64,000 nt of DNA from Wolfiporia cocos (GCA_029448655.1 JACCLO010000014.1:1-64000); one strand, 5' to 3'. Shown: positions 31,220-41,913, numbered from the stretch's first letter. Numbers and translations are program-made. Notes: generated by a model not told the origin, from the letters alone.

Positions 31220-31645
31220 TGTCACAGATATTGCCCCTCCCCTGGATCGAACCCAGGAAACCCCGGTTAGTTATCACATGACCCGTATATAGCCGTAGCC
31301 TAGTGGATACGCACATAACACCCACTCCCCTTAGGTCCTTAGTAGTTAGCGCATTACTTACGTAAGCACATCACCTGATAGAGCGTCGTCGTAGTTACGC
31401 TCGGGCCTCTTACTTTAGGGTAGCCATACTAGTGATTGCTGCAGCGCATGTACTTAAACTGCTACGTCTGAGGTCTTACACCTCAGACTCTTCATCCTAT
31501 CTATGGGGGCGTGTCCCCTCAGATTCAACGCTACTTCCTCTGCGTGCTAGTCTGGTGTCTCAAGCATCTCACGGTACCTTGAGACGTCACATATTACCAG
31601 CGGTCCGACTTGGACGTTAGTACGTACGTCGTAAAATCTGTGACA
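31220..31645 (+). mobile_element. LTR, family F (copy 3), plus orientation
   Basis: 426 bp, TGTCACAGATATTG to AATCTGTGACA. It has the GAGGTCTTACACCTCAGAC hairpin and TACTTAAAC promoter-like word found inverted in the LTRs at 45518 and 47465. Near its start is CCTGGATCGAACCCAGG. Flanks CTACA and GGCAG do not match, so it is either a junction of two elements or the remainder of a longer one. It truncates the gene to its left. Confidence 0.65.
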
Positions 31646-32678
31646 GGCAGGGGGTTGGGCGCACACAGGCAAACCGTCCCCTTTTCTCCACAGGCGGGTC
31701 TTAACCGCTCACAGTCCAAGCTTGTCAGCGAGGACTGTGTCTCCTTGACCCTGGAGTCCGGGTTAGGTAAGCCTCCTGCCTAAAAAGGCGGTGTGGCTTT
31801 TCCTGGTTGCCAATCCTCTGCCAAGGATGGCGATGTATCTCCCAGATCTCAACTATCACCCCAATCGCCTTGTCAGGCAGAAAGGGATGTGCGCAGCAAT
31901 GAGCAATATACCCCTGTAGGATAGAAACCCAGGCCCAAGCGCAAGCGCAAGGGCGGGGGTAGGGGGAGATTTGTTCTTATGACACAGACTAGACTGTGGG
32001 ACTCACACTATAACCTTATAGGCGACTTGAAGGAGTTGCAGAAGGTTGGTGAGGAGGCTAGTGGGCGCAAGCAGAGATGGTATGTATCTGTGCGAATGCA
32101 GAGAACAAATCTAAGGCTTATCCGCAGTGATAGCCCTACTTATATACATGCTTTGTTTGGTTACCGGTAAGGGAGCCAAACATGAAGGTGGTCTGTGCGC
32201 AGACATAACTAATATGGTTAAGTCGTAAACTACAATAGACCATGTGCGCCGGTAATGGCCGCACCAGTAAGATCTTTTGTTTGGACCGTAGGTCCATGTT
32301 GTGGAAGTGGCTGTAGCCACGTTAGTAAGCCATGCATGTGATTCTTATATACCGGCATCGGGATATGAGTAATCGTAAGGGCATTGGCATGTGATAACGA
32401 GCGGGCCGCTTATCCAATTGTACTGACATAGCCCGGTACCGGGATATGAGTAAGGCGCATGACACCGGAGGTTAGTCCGCTGAGTCATTGACGCGTACAA
32501 ACGTGTTATGTACGTGTTGTTATGACAAGTGGACGTATACCGCGTTGTGTACGTGTTGTTTGGTTGCGTGTACGTGTAGACGGGCGCTTAGCAGCGTGAA
32601 TGTCTACAAGGTCGTAGAAATACCAGATAAATAGGTAAAAATACGGGAAAAATAGTGGCATGTCCCAAATCTGTGACA
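31646..32678 (-). mobile_element. Partial family A element: leader plus 5' LTR
   Basis: The LTR is 31980-32678 (699 bp, TGACACAGACTAG to AATCTGTGACA). To its left, 31646-31979 looks like a non-coding leader of a minus-oriented element (GGCGGGGGTAGGGGG as in the chromovirus leader). On the minus strand the leader begins, 2 nt after the LTR, with AGAACAAATCT (31977-31967), the exact complement of AGATTTGTTCT in the LTR (32112-32102). A TATATAC box is at 32141-32147. No Gag/Pol remains. Flanks TCTTA and ATGAC differ, as expected for one end of a broken element. Confidence 0.75.
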
Positions 32679-32852
32679 ATGACTCACCATGATGTACTGC
32701 TCCTAAGCCCCTAGAGATGTTGTCTAGTTGATGACATTGAGGATCCCAAGTGGATTGGCTACTATTGAGTAGCCAGGAGCTGAGCCTCAGTCTAGAAAGA
32801 TGAGCAGGGGGAGGCAGACATGCAGGAAGAGATGATCAAGGGGCACTATGGC

Positions 32853-33458
32853 TGACACGGAAAACCTTCCGTGCCACCCACCCTAGCGGGGAACCTCTCT
32901 ATACAACAAATAGCCCTCCTAAGGGCACCCATCCTCCAATAGGGGGAGAACAAGGAGCCATGCCTCTTGTGGGCATCTCGCATAGTCACCTGTGACCGCA
33001 CCCCATGAGTGTAGCGTGTTGCCCCCAGACTAGCGAGCAAAGAGAGAGACCATGCCGATATGGTCAGAGTGGCACCCAGATGTCATTGCAAATCATGCAG
33101 AGGTCAGTTGCTAAGGCAAGCAGCAAGGAATTGAGGGTTGACCAGGGGAACACCCCCTAGGCCAAAATCTTAAGTCTGAGGTGTAAGCCTCAGACATCGC
33201 TAGTATATATACATGTTCACCAACCCCTAACTACCAGAACGCCTTGCCCTAAAGGCTTGGCCTGTGTGCAGTGAGGTCATGTGCATGTAACATAGTGACG
33301 TGGTTACTCAAGACTGTAACAGCATGACAGATAATAAATGAGAAAATGAAGAAGTACCTAATCATGTGACACCACCAGTAAACAATGTGTAAAAAGGTCA
33401 ATAAAACACCTAGAAATACGGAAAAATGGGGACGTCACTACTGAACTTTCTTGTGACA
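32853..33458 (-). mobile_element. Solo LTR, family G, target duplication ATGGC
   Basis: 606 bp, TGACACGGAAAACC to TTCTTGTGACA, flanked by ATGGC (32848-32852 and 33459-33463). It opens with a perfect hairpin CACGGAA-AACC-TTCCGTG (32856-32873). TATATATACATG lies near 33202. The 116 bp to its right (33459-33574) is an LTR-like fragment (CTAAGGTCCTAAGACCGTCA, TTTATGTACATG) cut off by chromovirus copy 2. Confidence 0.85.
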
Positions 33459-33574
33459 ATGGCCCTAAGATGACAATAACAGTCTAAGGTCCTAAGACCG
33501 TCAACTGGGCTTTTATGTACATGCAGGACAAGTAACTACTTGGTAACTACCTGCCCTTCAGTACTGTCACGGTT

Positions 33575-34193
33575 TAACACAAGATAACACTTACTTGTTA
33601 TGATCTTGGTATTGCTGGTTAGGCAAGAGATAAAGCAGATGTTAAGCAGGATACGTTGAGTGGTTAACTCGTAGTATGAATGCAATGAATAGAACTGAGG
33701 CAATAGCGCTCAGCAAGTCCAGTATATATACATGATAAATAAGACCCCTAACAGTCTTATTAGATAATACTAATGTCCGTATTCGTATGTACAAGTCCCC
33801 AGGTACCTAAGTACTTAGTAATATACGATAAATAGATATGCCGATCAAAACCGGGATATAGAAAGGCGGCGTAGGCCGCACGAATGGCGTTTTGCGCTCT
33901 TGTCATTACAAAGACGGGGCGTGACCAAAGTCCGGTCCGCTGACGTTTATACGCTGACTGCTTCCGGACGGAACGTCCGATTGGCTGGAACTAGACATGT
34001 GACTGATGGTAACTACTAGTGATAAGATAAGACCGTCGTTACGGGAGATAACGCGGCCATCATTCGGCACGTATGTAACCGTTAACTTATGAACCAGATA
34101 AGCTAGTTATTGGTCTAGAAAGTCGTAGATAATTCGTAGAATTGCCGGAAAAATAGTAAGAAATATAGGGAAACTAGGAGAATTCTTGTGACA
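33575..34193 (-). repeat. Chromovirus copy 2, 3' LTR
   Basis: 619 bp. Purine tract beside it on the minus strand (AAGGGGGGGGTAA, complement of 34194-34206). Private changes relative to the other three LTRs include TTATGATC and AAAGTCC. Confidence 0.95.
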
Positions 34194-34283
34194 TTACCCC
34201 CCCCTTAGATTTCAACGACCCCGTTGAGAGTAGAAGTTGTACTAGAGCCCATTGAAGGGTTAGTCTTTACGATTTTTCCACTT

Positions 34284-37200
34284 TTATCGTCCTGTCGATC
34301 CGAAACCTTGTGTACCGCGCTTAGTTGGCTTGTTGAACTGTTCGTTGTAGGGCCCACTTCCATGCAGGTGAGGTCGAATTTCTTTCTCGAACTTCTCCTT
34401 GGTCATGGATTCCTGTATTTTGGGCGTGATTGCTACTTCGCAAATTAGCTGAGCAATTCTGTCGCCTTTCTTTACTTGGTACGGGTCTCCAGTGAGGTTC
34501 ATCAACACGACAAAGACTTCTCCGCGGTAGTCATGGTCTATTACTCCTGCGAGGACATCGATGCCCTTTTTCGCAAGTCCAGACCTTGGCGCTATCCGAC
34601 CGTATGTCCCATAAGGAACTTTGATACGAATATCGGTGGGGACCGTGGCGGATTTCCATGAATTAATTAGGATATCCTGCGCGGCGTATAGATCATAGCC
34701 GATCGCATCGGTTGTTCCCCTGGTCGGTAGTCTGCCATTGACTCCTACTTCGATTTCCAAGTCTTCGTTGAACTCAACGCCGGAATGTACCCATTGCCCT
34801 GTAAAGGGGTCGCGCTTGTAGTACACTTTCGGTTGTGTAGGGTCGACATCGTCTCGATATTGGGGCCAATCATCGGGCCAGACACACGTGTCTGAGTCCC
34901 AATCTGGCGAGTCAGGGTCGAAGACGGCTACAGTCTGCCGTGTTCCGCCGAGTCTAGTTGATTGGCGAAGGGGTTGATTTGGGTCGGTACTAAGGGCTGA
35001 ATATTTTGCCTTGTACTCGTCCAGTATCTCCTTAGCGTTAGCCAGGTGTTCCTCGATTTCCCACGTATCCTCCGCAGGTCCGGTGCCTTTCCAATGGATA
35101 AGGTATTCCCACCGGCCGCGTCGGTTACGATGGTCGAGAATGGCTTCCACTTCCCATTCTTCCGGGTCTTCCATTTCCATTGGCTTGTCAGCCGCTGGAG
35201 GATGACTTTTCTGACCTTCGATGGTTGATTCCTTGTACATAACCAGTTTCGAAGCATGGAACACAGGGTGATAGGCCCTATATTGTGCGTCCATATACAC
35301 TTTGAACGTTACCGGTCCCAATTTTTCCGTAATTCGGAATGGGCCGATGTAGCGTGGGGCTAGACTCCTTTCGGTGTCTTGCCAACTTCGCACGTCCACG
35401 AGTACTTTGTCGCCCACTTTGAAGGGGACAACTTGCTTCTTTTGGTCGTAGTACCAGGACCATCTTTCGGCTGCAATTTTCATTGCCGCCTTAGCTTTCT
35501 CTTGTGCAGAGAACCGCGTGTTCGCAATTTCTACTAAGTCTTTGTTTCGACTTGGCTCGAAACTGCTTGGTCCTGCAATTGGATGACGACCTAATTCCAC
35601 CAGGAACGGAGATTCCTTGGTAGTTTCGCTGGCTGCATTATTGGACGCAAATTCCGCTGTTGGCAGGAACTCCGACCAGTTATCTTTTTGGTACGTATTG
35701 ATGTAGCACCGTAGATACTGTTCGAGTATTTGGTTTACTCGTTCGGTTTGTCCGTCTGCCTGCGGATGGTACGCAGTAGTCATCGACCTTTGAATTCCCA
35801 GCAGGGTGCACCATTCACCAAATAGTTTTGAGGCGAATTGTGTCCCTCTGTCCGATACTATCTGTTTCGGCAACCCATGTAAGGGATACACCTTTTGATA
35901 GAGTATCGTAGCTAGGTCTTTCGTTGAGAAGGTGTTTTCTATTGGGAAGAACCTTGCTCTTTTGGTCAACCGATCCACCACGACCATGATCGCGTCATGC
36001 ATTCCCGATGGGGGTAGCTGTGTAATCAGGTCTATTGTCACCACTTCCCACGGGCCTGACGGCACCGGTAAGGGTTGCAGGGGGCCGTACGGCTTCTGCG
36101 GGTGGTTCTTCATACGTTGGCATGTGTCACATCCGTCTACATATTTTTTGACGTAGACGAACATTCCGGGCCACCAATAGTTGCGGCTTAGCAATTCGTA
36201 CGTTTTGTAACGTCCGAAATGCCCAGCTGACTTGTGATCGTGATGATACTCGACCACTTGCCATCCGATATCCGCTGGTGTAGCTGGAACGTAGACTTTG
36301 CCTCTTCGGAGGAGTAACCCTCCTTCGTAGTTCCATTCTGATAGGTCTTTTTTGAATTCACGAGGGCCGGATGAGAGCAGCTCCTTGTAGTCTTTTGTGA
36401 CCTTGTCGTCTAGCAACGCTTTGCGAATCTCTCGGAGTATCGATTCATCTTCCGATTGTGGGGCAGCATGGGAGGTATCAAGAGCCATTGCCATGTACTC
36501 TTGCTCGAACCACTCAGGTTTCAGGAGAACCTGATCGCGATTATCGAGATCCACCCCCTCCTCATGGTCTGGCCGCCTGGACAGAGGATCCGCGGTTAGC
36601 ATTGTTTTGCCAGGTTTGTGCTTCATTTGGAAGTTGAAGCGTGAGAGGTACAGTGCCCAACGGGCTTGTCGTCTCGTCAGTTTTTGCGCCGTTTTGAAAT
36701 AGGTCAGGTTTAGATGATCCGACCATATTTCGAATTTTTCAGGGTGTCCCTCTAGGTAGTGTCGCCACTCCTCTAGAGCCCTGATGACAGCCAACATTTC
36801 CTTGTCGTAGATCTCGTAGTTCCTTTCCGGGGCGCTTAGCGACTTGCTATAGTACGCCACGGGGTGGAATTTTTTGTCCGTAGGATCTAACTGAGATAGT
36901 ACTGCTCCGGTAGCGAAGTCTGACGCATCTGTTTCTACGCGGAAAGGCTGATCGTGCGACGGAATTCGAAGCACGGGCGCTTTGGTAAATGCTTCCTTTA
37001 GGGTTTGGAAGGCATTTTCCTGCTCGGCGTCCCAATGCCAAGCTTCTGACTTTTTGGTCAGCACGGTGAGTGGTTTGGCTATTTTTGAGAAACCTTCTAT
37101 GAATCGCCTGTAGAAATTGGCAAATCCAAGGAAGGCTTGAACCTCTTTGACCTTAGTAGGTCTAGGCCAGTCCTGAACTCCGGCGTACTTCTTCGGATCC

Positions 37201-38711
37201 ATCATGATGTTACCGTTGGAAATGATCATTCCTAGGTATTCGATGGAAGACTGTTCGAAGAAGCACTTTTCGGGTTTCGCATACAAGTCCGAGTCCTTCA
37301 GGGTTTGTAGAACCCCTTTGGTAAGTCGCCGATGTTCCTCCATATCATTCCCAAAAATCAAGATGTCGTCTAAGTAGACAACCACCTTGCCGGTTCGGAT
37401 GAACGGTGCGAGGATAGAATTCATCATTGCTTGGAACGTTGCGGGGGCATTGCAGAAACCGAAATACATTACCGTTGCCTCGTATAGTCCACGGTGTGTA
37501 ATAAACGCCGTCTTCCATTCATCACCTTCCTTGATGCGGACATTATTGTATCCCCATCTAAGGTTTATTTTGGTGAAGATGGTCGCATGGGACAATTGAT
37601 CGATTAGGTCATCGATCCGAGGTATTGGATAACGATTTTTCACGGTTATTTCGTTGAGCCTCCTGTAATCGACAACCATCCGCAGTCCTCCATCCTTTTT
37701 GTGGACGAAGAAAACTGGGGATGCCATTGGACTTTCGGACGGTTGAATGTAACCCTTCCGTAGTTCGGTGTCTATCCACTCATCCAAGCTATTACGTTCT
37801 TGGGGAGACATTTTGTATGGTTTTACCGGGGGAGGAAGCTGCGCATCTGGTTCAAGCACTATGGCGTGATCCCAGGGCTTCCGTTCCGGCATCCTCTCTG
37901 ACGCCTTTTGTGAGAACACCGTTGGCCCATACTCTTGGTATTGTTCGGGCACTAACGATCGCCATTTTTCAATGTCAATCGGTGGTGTGTTTTCCTCACG
38001 GTCGTCTGCTTCGTCGAGGTCTTTGTCAAGTACCTCGGCTACCAACTGTGTCAGCAGGTTCATTTCCTCGTCGTCAAGGGTTGCCACCCAAGCGATCAAA
38101 GGATTTTCGGGGTCCTCCTCTCCTAATATGTCCACGGGAGTGTCCCAAATCGAATTTACTTCGATGATTTCCTTTTCTGGGAGTTCAACTGCTTCCTCCT
38201 CAGAAGGGCGGTTACCCTTTTTTCTGGCGTAGGGTTGGTCGTGTGTACAGCGTGCATATTCCATTTCTCCTTTCCTCCAATCAAAGGTAGGGTTGTGGAG
38301 ACGCAACCAGTCGTAGCCAAGGATTAGGTCTGGTTCTAGGTGCATGACCGTCAGACCTATTTTTTCCTTGTGTGTGCCATGTTGCATAAATGCTTTTACT
38401 GATTGCGTTAAGCGGCCGGCGACGTTTTCTGTTCCGTCTGCGTTTGTAACCGTAATGGGAAACGCTAGTTTGTCGGTGACCAGCTTATGTTTATCGACCA
38501 ATCGTTGTGATATGACCGATATGGTTGCACCGCTGTCGATTAAAGCCAGAGCCTGCACTTTTTGCCCATATACCCAGAGTGTTACTTCGACACGAAAAGA
38601 TCGAGCGAAGTCGCGCGCATCGTTGCCAAAAATATGATACATTGACTCGAATACACTCTTTACAGCGGGTACGGGACTAAAGTTACATGGGAGCACAAGT
38701 GGGCAGGTCAT
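34284..38711 (-). CDS. pol: Pol polyprotein (copy 2), RT catalytic Asp replaced by Asn
   Basis: 1475 aa from the ATG at 38711 (TGATG overlap with gag). Same domain order as copy 1, including a complete C-terminal dUTPase (AIGYDLYAA, APRSGLA, GVIDHDYRGEV, GDRIAQLI, RGTQGFGSTG). RT motif A reads TKINL where copy 1 has TKIDL: the metal-binding Asp is lost, so polymerase activity is not expected. Motif B keeps the usual Phe (VMYFGFCNAP), and YLDD is intact. Integrase keeps its D, D35E residues and zinc site but has EFASNN for EFAYNN and DIGWQVV for DIRRQVV. Probably non-autonomous, yet it could still supply Gag, integrase or dUTPase. Confidence 0.95.
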   Translation of the reverse strand: MTCPLVLPCNFSPVPAVKSVFESMYHIFGNDARDFARSFRVEVTLWVYGQKVQALALIDSGATISVISQRLVDKHKLVTDKLAFPITVTNADGTENVAGRLTQSVKAFMQHGTHKEKIGLTVMHLEPDLILGYDWLRLHNPTFDWRKGEMEYARCTHDQPYARKKGNRPSEEEAVELPEKEIIEVNSIWDTPVDILGEEDPENPLIAWVATLDDEEMNLLTQLVAEVLDKDLDEADDREENTPPIDIEKWRSLVPEQYQEYGPTVFSQKASERMPERKPWDHAIVLEPDAQLPPPVKPYKMSPQERNSLDEWIDTELRKGYIQPSESPMASPVFFVHKKDGGLRMVVDYRRLNEITVKNRYPIPRIDDLIDQLSHATIFTKINLRWGYNNVRIKEGDEWKTAFITHRGLYEATVMYFGFCNAPATFQAMMNSILAPFIRTGKVVVYLDDILIFGNDMEEHRRLTKGVLQTLKDSDLYAKPEKCFFEQSSIEYLGMIISNGNIMMDPKKYAGVQDWPRPTKVKEVQAFLGFANFYRRFIEGFSKIAKPLTVLTKKSEAWHWDAEQENAFQTLKEAFTKAPVLRIPSHDQPFRVETDASDFATGAVLSQLDPTDKKFHPVAYYSKSLSAPERNYEIYDKEMLAVIRALEEWRHYLEGHPEKFEIWSDHLNLTYFKTAQKLTRRQARWALYLSRFNFQMKHKPGKTMLTADPLSRRPDHEEGVDLDNRDQVLLKPEWFEQEYMAMALDTSHAAPQSEDESILREIRKALLDDKVTKDYKELLSSGPREFKKDLSEWNYEGGLLLRRGKVYVPATPADIGWQVVEYHHDHKSAGHFGRYKTYELLSRNYWWPGMFVYVKKYVDGCDTCQRMKNHPQKPYGPLQPLPVPSGPWEVVTIDLITQLPPSGMHDAIMVVVDRLTKRARFFPIENTFSTKDLATILYQKVYPLHGLPKQIVSDRGTQFASKLFGEWCTLLGIQRSMTTAYHPQADGQTERVNQILEQYLRCYINTYQKDNWSEFLPTAEFASNNAASETTKESPFLVELGRHPIAGPSSFEPSRNKDLVEIANTRFSAQEKAKAAMKIAAERWSWYYDQKKQVVPFKVGDKVLVDVRSWQDTERSLAPRYIGPFRITEKLGPVTFKVYMDAQYRAYHPVFHASKLVMYKESTIEGQKSHPPAADKPMEMEDPEEWEVEAILDHRNRRGRWEYLIHWKGTGPAEDTWEIEEHLANAKEILDEYKAKYSALSTDPNQPLRQSTRLGGTRQTVAVFDPDSPDWDSDTCVWPDDWPQYRDDVDPTQPKVYYKRDPFTGQWVHSGVEFNEDLEIEVGVNGRLPTRGTTDAIGYDLYAAQDILINSWKSATVPTDIRIKVPYGTYGRIAPRSGLAKKGIDVLAGVIDHDYRGEVFVVLMNLTGDPYQVKKGDRIAQLICEVAITPKIQESMTKEKFEKEIRPHLHGSGPYNEQFNKPTKRGTQGFGSTGR

Positions 38712-40945
38712 CACATGTGCTCGGTGGGAAAACCCGAGGCAGAGCTTCCGTAGATGCCCAGGGTGTTTGCGGAGTCGGCTATCCGCTTGCGAAGCCAGGG
38801 CAGATGTGTCCTGATGGAGTCGCCCGACGGTGTAGGCGCAGTCGAAGTCGAACCAGTCGACTGGGTCTGGACGGGGCTGGTGCTTTCTGCCGATCGCACC
38901 GGGCTCCCGCTTTTCTCCTCATCGCTGATGCGCGTAGTGGGGGCCAGAGGAACCACCTCTGGTTGCTTCGGAACGTTGGTCCGGATGGTCCCTACGGTGG
39001 CTTGGGGGGACTCATCTTCGTCGTCAGTCACCAGTTCCTGGGTGCTGACAATTCGGACCTTGTATTTTTTCTTCGGGTCCAATTTCTTCTGGCCCGACTG
39101 TTGCGTTCCGCTCGACGAGCCTGTCGGCTTCGTCGTTCCGCTTCCACTACTGGCTGGCTTGGCTTCCTTCGGCTTGTTCTTAGGGTTCTCAGGACAGTCG
39201 CCCCACTTGTGTTGTCCGGGGTGCTTGCGACAGTCCTTCCCGTAAGAGCCGGTTTCCTTTGCCTTGCCTTTGCCTTTGTCATCAGCCTTGGCAGGCTTCG
39301 ACGTAGCTTTTTCGGTGGTCTTGCCAGACCCCGACGACTCCTTCTTCTTTTCTTCCTCAAAGATCTTGCCTTTGAGTTTATCCGGGTATTGCCTCTTGTA
39401 GAGGTCAATGGCCACATCGAGGTATACCTCCCAGTCGGTCGGCATGGTAAAGCCGGGGACCGATTCCAAGGTAGCGAGGGTTTCTCGCACCTTTTCCGGG
39501 AGGATCCGTTTGATGTGACTGAACAACGTCTTGTTGTCAGTTTCGGCCAGGCGAGCCAGGGTCCTGAGCTTCTGTGCCCAAGAGAAGAAGTCCGATTGGA
39601 GCTTCTTCTTCCCTTCGTCTCCGAAGTACCCTTCAATCTCCTTTTCGGCAATCTCCTTGTCCGTCTTCTTGCCGTACACCTTCTCGATTGTTTCCGCGAA
39701 CGTTTTCCATGTGTGCCCCGAGGATTGTCCGGCGGCGATTTTATCAACTACCGGCGACATGTATTGGTAGGCCTCGCCCGTAAGCCGTAGCAGGGCTTGG
39801 CGAACCTTGTCCTCCTCGAGGGTCACCTTGGCGTCCGCGAAATACATGCCCATCTTTTGGATCCACTCTTTCGACGAGATGGAGTCCTTGGGGCCCGAGA
39901 ATTTGGGCGGCTGAGTCGGTTTGGTCTGTTGGAAGTTGACCGTGGTGGCTGCTGCTGTCGCAGCTGCCGGTGCGTTTTTTAGAGCGGTTAACTCCGCTTT
40001 GAGTTGGTCAATTCTATTAATTAGTGCCGTGACCTGGGCACCGCTGGGTCCCGCGGTTGGGACTGCCGGACGCTTTTGCAGTACTGCGATGTCTTTTTCT
40101 ATGCGGACGAACCGATTTTCGGAAAGGGTGTCCAATTGTTGCCGCAAACTCTCCGCTTCCTCTAGTGCTTCGATTCTATTTTGAAGCACCTGGTTGTGAC
40201 TCCGAATCTGGTTGGTCTTGTTCCAGACCATTTCCATATTCGTGTCTACCCGGCTTTTGTATGCCGCGAGGTTGCTGTAAAGGTGGTTCTTGGCTTGGTA
40301 CAGCGCCTCCCTGTAAGCTTCTTTTCCCACCTGCAGAACTTCGTCTGAGGCGGCCACTTCCAGAGTGCGCTGCAACCTTCCCATCAATTCGTTTTCGCTT
40401 CTTTCCGGCTGCGCGACTATTTCCAGGGTTCCCCTTTCATAGGAGGGGAGGAGATCGGGGAGCGTTCCAAAAAGAGGCTCCGTGTCGATTGGTTCCTCCG
40501 GCCGTGGAGTCTCGCTGCCTTCGGGGGTGATGACTGCTCGTGCGGGTGTTTCCGGGTTGAAGAGCCTGGCGGCTCTTGTGCGTGGCGACGCTTCTTCCTG
40601 GGAGTACCAGTGGACGTCACCGTACAGGACTATGAGGTCCGACAGGGGGATGGCGGTACAGTAGTTGTCCCACCTCCACCATGAAATGTGGTTCCTGGTC
40701 GAATCTTCCCCGTAGTACTTGATGTACGCCGTATGGTTTACGTTCAGGAATGGGCGCACATGCGCCGGAATTGAGTTGAAGGAGGTGACACTCCCCCTAA
40801 CTCTGATGCCGAATACGACTCGCAGGTAGTCCATCAAGCAGGTTTGCTCTCCGGGCCACGCGTGCTTGCCGACGGCGGGGCGGTAGGCCGTAGCCACCTT
40901 GTGGGTGTTGTACAAAGCGCCTTGGACGATTGTGTAAGACACCAT
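38711..40945 (-). CDS. gag: Gag protein (copy 2)
   Basis: 744 aa from the ATG at 40945, one residue shorter than copy 1 (one Arg missing after ETPA). Same layout: unknown N-terminal Trp/Tyr-rich domain, coiled-coil region, Ty3-type capsid region, Lys-rich linker, C-x2-H-x3-H-x4-C knuckle, acidic tail. Differences from copy 1 are scattered substitutions, with no stop or frameshift. Confidence 0.9.
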   Translation of the reverse strand: MVSYTIVQGALYNTHKVATAYRPAVGKHAWPGEQTCLMDYLRVVFGIRVRGSVTSFNSIPAHVRPFLNVNHTAYIKYYGEDSTRNHISWWRWDNYCTAIPLSDLIVLYGDVHWYSQEEASPRTRAARLFNPETPARAVITPEGSETPRPEEPIDTEPLFGTLPDLLPSYERGTLEIVAQPERSENELMGRLQRTLEVAASDEVLQVGKEAYREALYQAKNHLYSNLAAYKSRVDTNMEMVWNKTNQIRSHNQVLQNRIEALEEAESLRQQLDTLSENRFVRIEKDIAVLQKRPAVPTAGPSGAQVTALINRIDQLKAELTALKNAPAAATAAATTVNFQQTKPTQPPKFSGPKDSISSKEWIQKMGMYFADAKVTLEEDKVRQALLRLTGEAYQYMSPVVDKIAAGQSSGHTWKTFAETIEKVYGKKTDKEIAEKEIEGYFGDEGKKKLQSDFFSWAQKLRTLARLAETDNKTLFSHIKRILPEKVRETLATLESVPGFTMPTDWEVYLDVAIDLYKRQYPDKLKGKIFEEEKKKESSGSGKTTEKATSKPAKADDKGKGKAKETGSYGKDCRKHPGQHKWGDCPENPKNKPKEAKPASSGSGTTKPTGSSSGTQQSGQKKLDPKKKYKVRIVSTQELVTDDEDESPQATVGTIRTNVPKQPEVVPLAPTTRISDEEKSGSPVRSAESTSPVQTQSTGSTSTAPTPSGDSIRTHLPWLRKRIADSANTLGIYGSSASGFPTEHM

Positions 40946-41007
40946 TGCTGGACAGTATTCGTCAGCTTGAGTTATTTTCTTCCTTAAACGATAATTCAGG
41001 AAAAAAG

Positions 41008-41089
41008 TGCCTTTTCAGGACTTAAATGCCTTTTCAGGACTTTTCGCAATCAATGCCATGCACCAAAAATTAATGCCTTTCCAGGACTT
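41008..41089 (-). repeat. Three 16-bp repeats between ORF1 and gag (copy 2)
   Basis: TGCCTTTTCAGGACTT at 41008-41023 and 41027-41042, and the one-base variant TGCCTTTCCAGGACTT at 41074-41089, at the same relative places as in copy 1. Confidence 0.8.
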
Positions 41090-41097
41090 TCTATCTA

Positions 41098-41913
41098 CTA
41101 CAACTGGGGTTTGCCGAGGTTGAAGTTGAGACCGCTATGTACTAGATGTGTCTTTAAGTACGTAACGTGCTGTTTTACGTCTAGGTCTCCAAAAACGTGC
41201 TCTACCCTCCTGAGATATTTCTCGAGGCGGCGGAGATCTTCGTTCTTCATGGAGTCCTGACGGACCCTTTGCTCCAAGTGTGTGGAGAGATCGTCGAAGT
41301 CGGTGATGAGCGTGGTAAATTTTGCTATGATGGGGGCCGTGGTGGTTGCGTCGGGGACTTTCCATAGCCGGAAAAGGTTTTTGTGGGCGGCGTTCATCTG
41401 TTTGTCGACGTCCAAGAACCAGTCCCACTTTTTCTCCGTGCAGTGGACGTCCCTGGGGTTCGCAAGACCCCGCTTCTCGACCCACTCGGCCGGCATCCTA
41501 AGCTCCTCCACTCTCTCCAACAGCGACTTCTTTGGGGGCTCAATTCGCTCCCGAAGACTCCTCACCATTCTCTCTTCCTCAACCCTCTTCCTGGCTGCCT
41601 CGGCGATCAGCTGATCCAGTGATTGTTTCTGGATCCGAGCTTCGAGCTTCTCCTTCTGGCGGAGAAGCTTGTCGAGCTTCTTTCGCCTGATGTCGTCGAG
41701 GGCGGCCTCGTGGTTGACCCTTCGGATCTCCTCCGGGTCGGGATTCGGCTTCCTGTAGAAGACGTCTTTGCCCTTTCGGGACTTTCCTCGCTTTGGGGTT
41801 GTGACCGCGGAGATGCGGTCTTCGAGCGATTTAGAGGCGGCAATGTGCCATTCCTCGCGCTCCCCCGTAGCGGCGTTTCTCGGGGTAACCGTGAAACGTG
41901 GTGCTTTCGGCAT
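41098..41913 (-). CDS. Extra upstream ORF: 271-aa basic coiled-coil protein (copy 2)
   Basis: Same length and frame as 12962-13777, TAG to ATG. Substitutions are few and mostly conservative (for example KK to RK and LN to LD in the coiled-coil part). An open 271-codon frame kept in a copy whose LTRs have diverged by about 1% supports its being a real gene of the element. Confidence 0.8.
   Translation of the reverse strand: MPKAPRFTVTPRNAATGEREEWHIAASKSLEDRISAVTTPKRGKSRKGKDVFYRKPNPDPEEIRRVNHEAALDDIRRKKLDKLLRQKEKLEARIQKQSLDQLIAEAARKRVEEERMVRSLRERIEPPKKSLLERVEELRMPAEWVEKRGLANPRDVHCTEKKWDWFLDVDKQMNAAHKNLFRLWKVPDATTTAPIIAKFTTLITDFDDLSTHLEQRVRQDSMKNEDLRRLEKYLRRVEHVFGDLDVKQHVTYLKTHLVHSGLNFNLGKPQL

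Noticed and set aside
31241..31290. Possible tRNA gene (TAGCCTAGTGGATACGC A-box-like word near a GGTTCGA-type word)
   Set aside because: The A-box-like word is on the plus strand while the GGTTCGATCC is on the minus strand. No cloverleaf can be drawn.
31646..31700. Self-priming site for the plus-oriented LTR at 31220-31645
   Set aside because: Sequence after this LTR (GGCAGGGGGTTGGG) has no complement near its predicted RNA start. The leader here belongs to the LTR on its right.
38687..39790. 367-aa plus-strand ORF across the gag region of copy 2
   Set aside because: It is antisense to Gag, is broken in copy 1 and has no domain; a shadow of a GC-rich coding frame.
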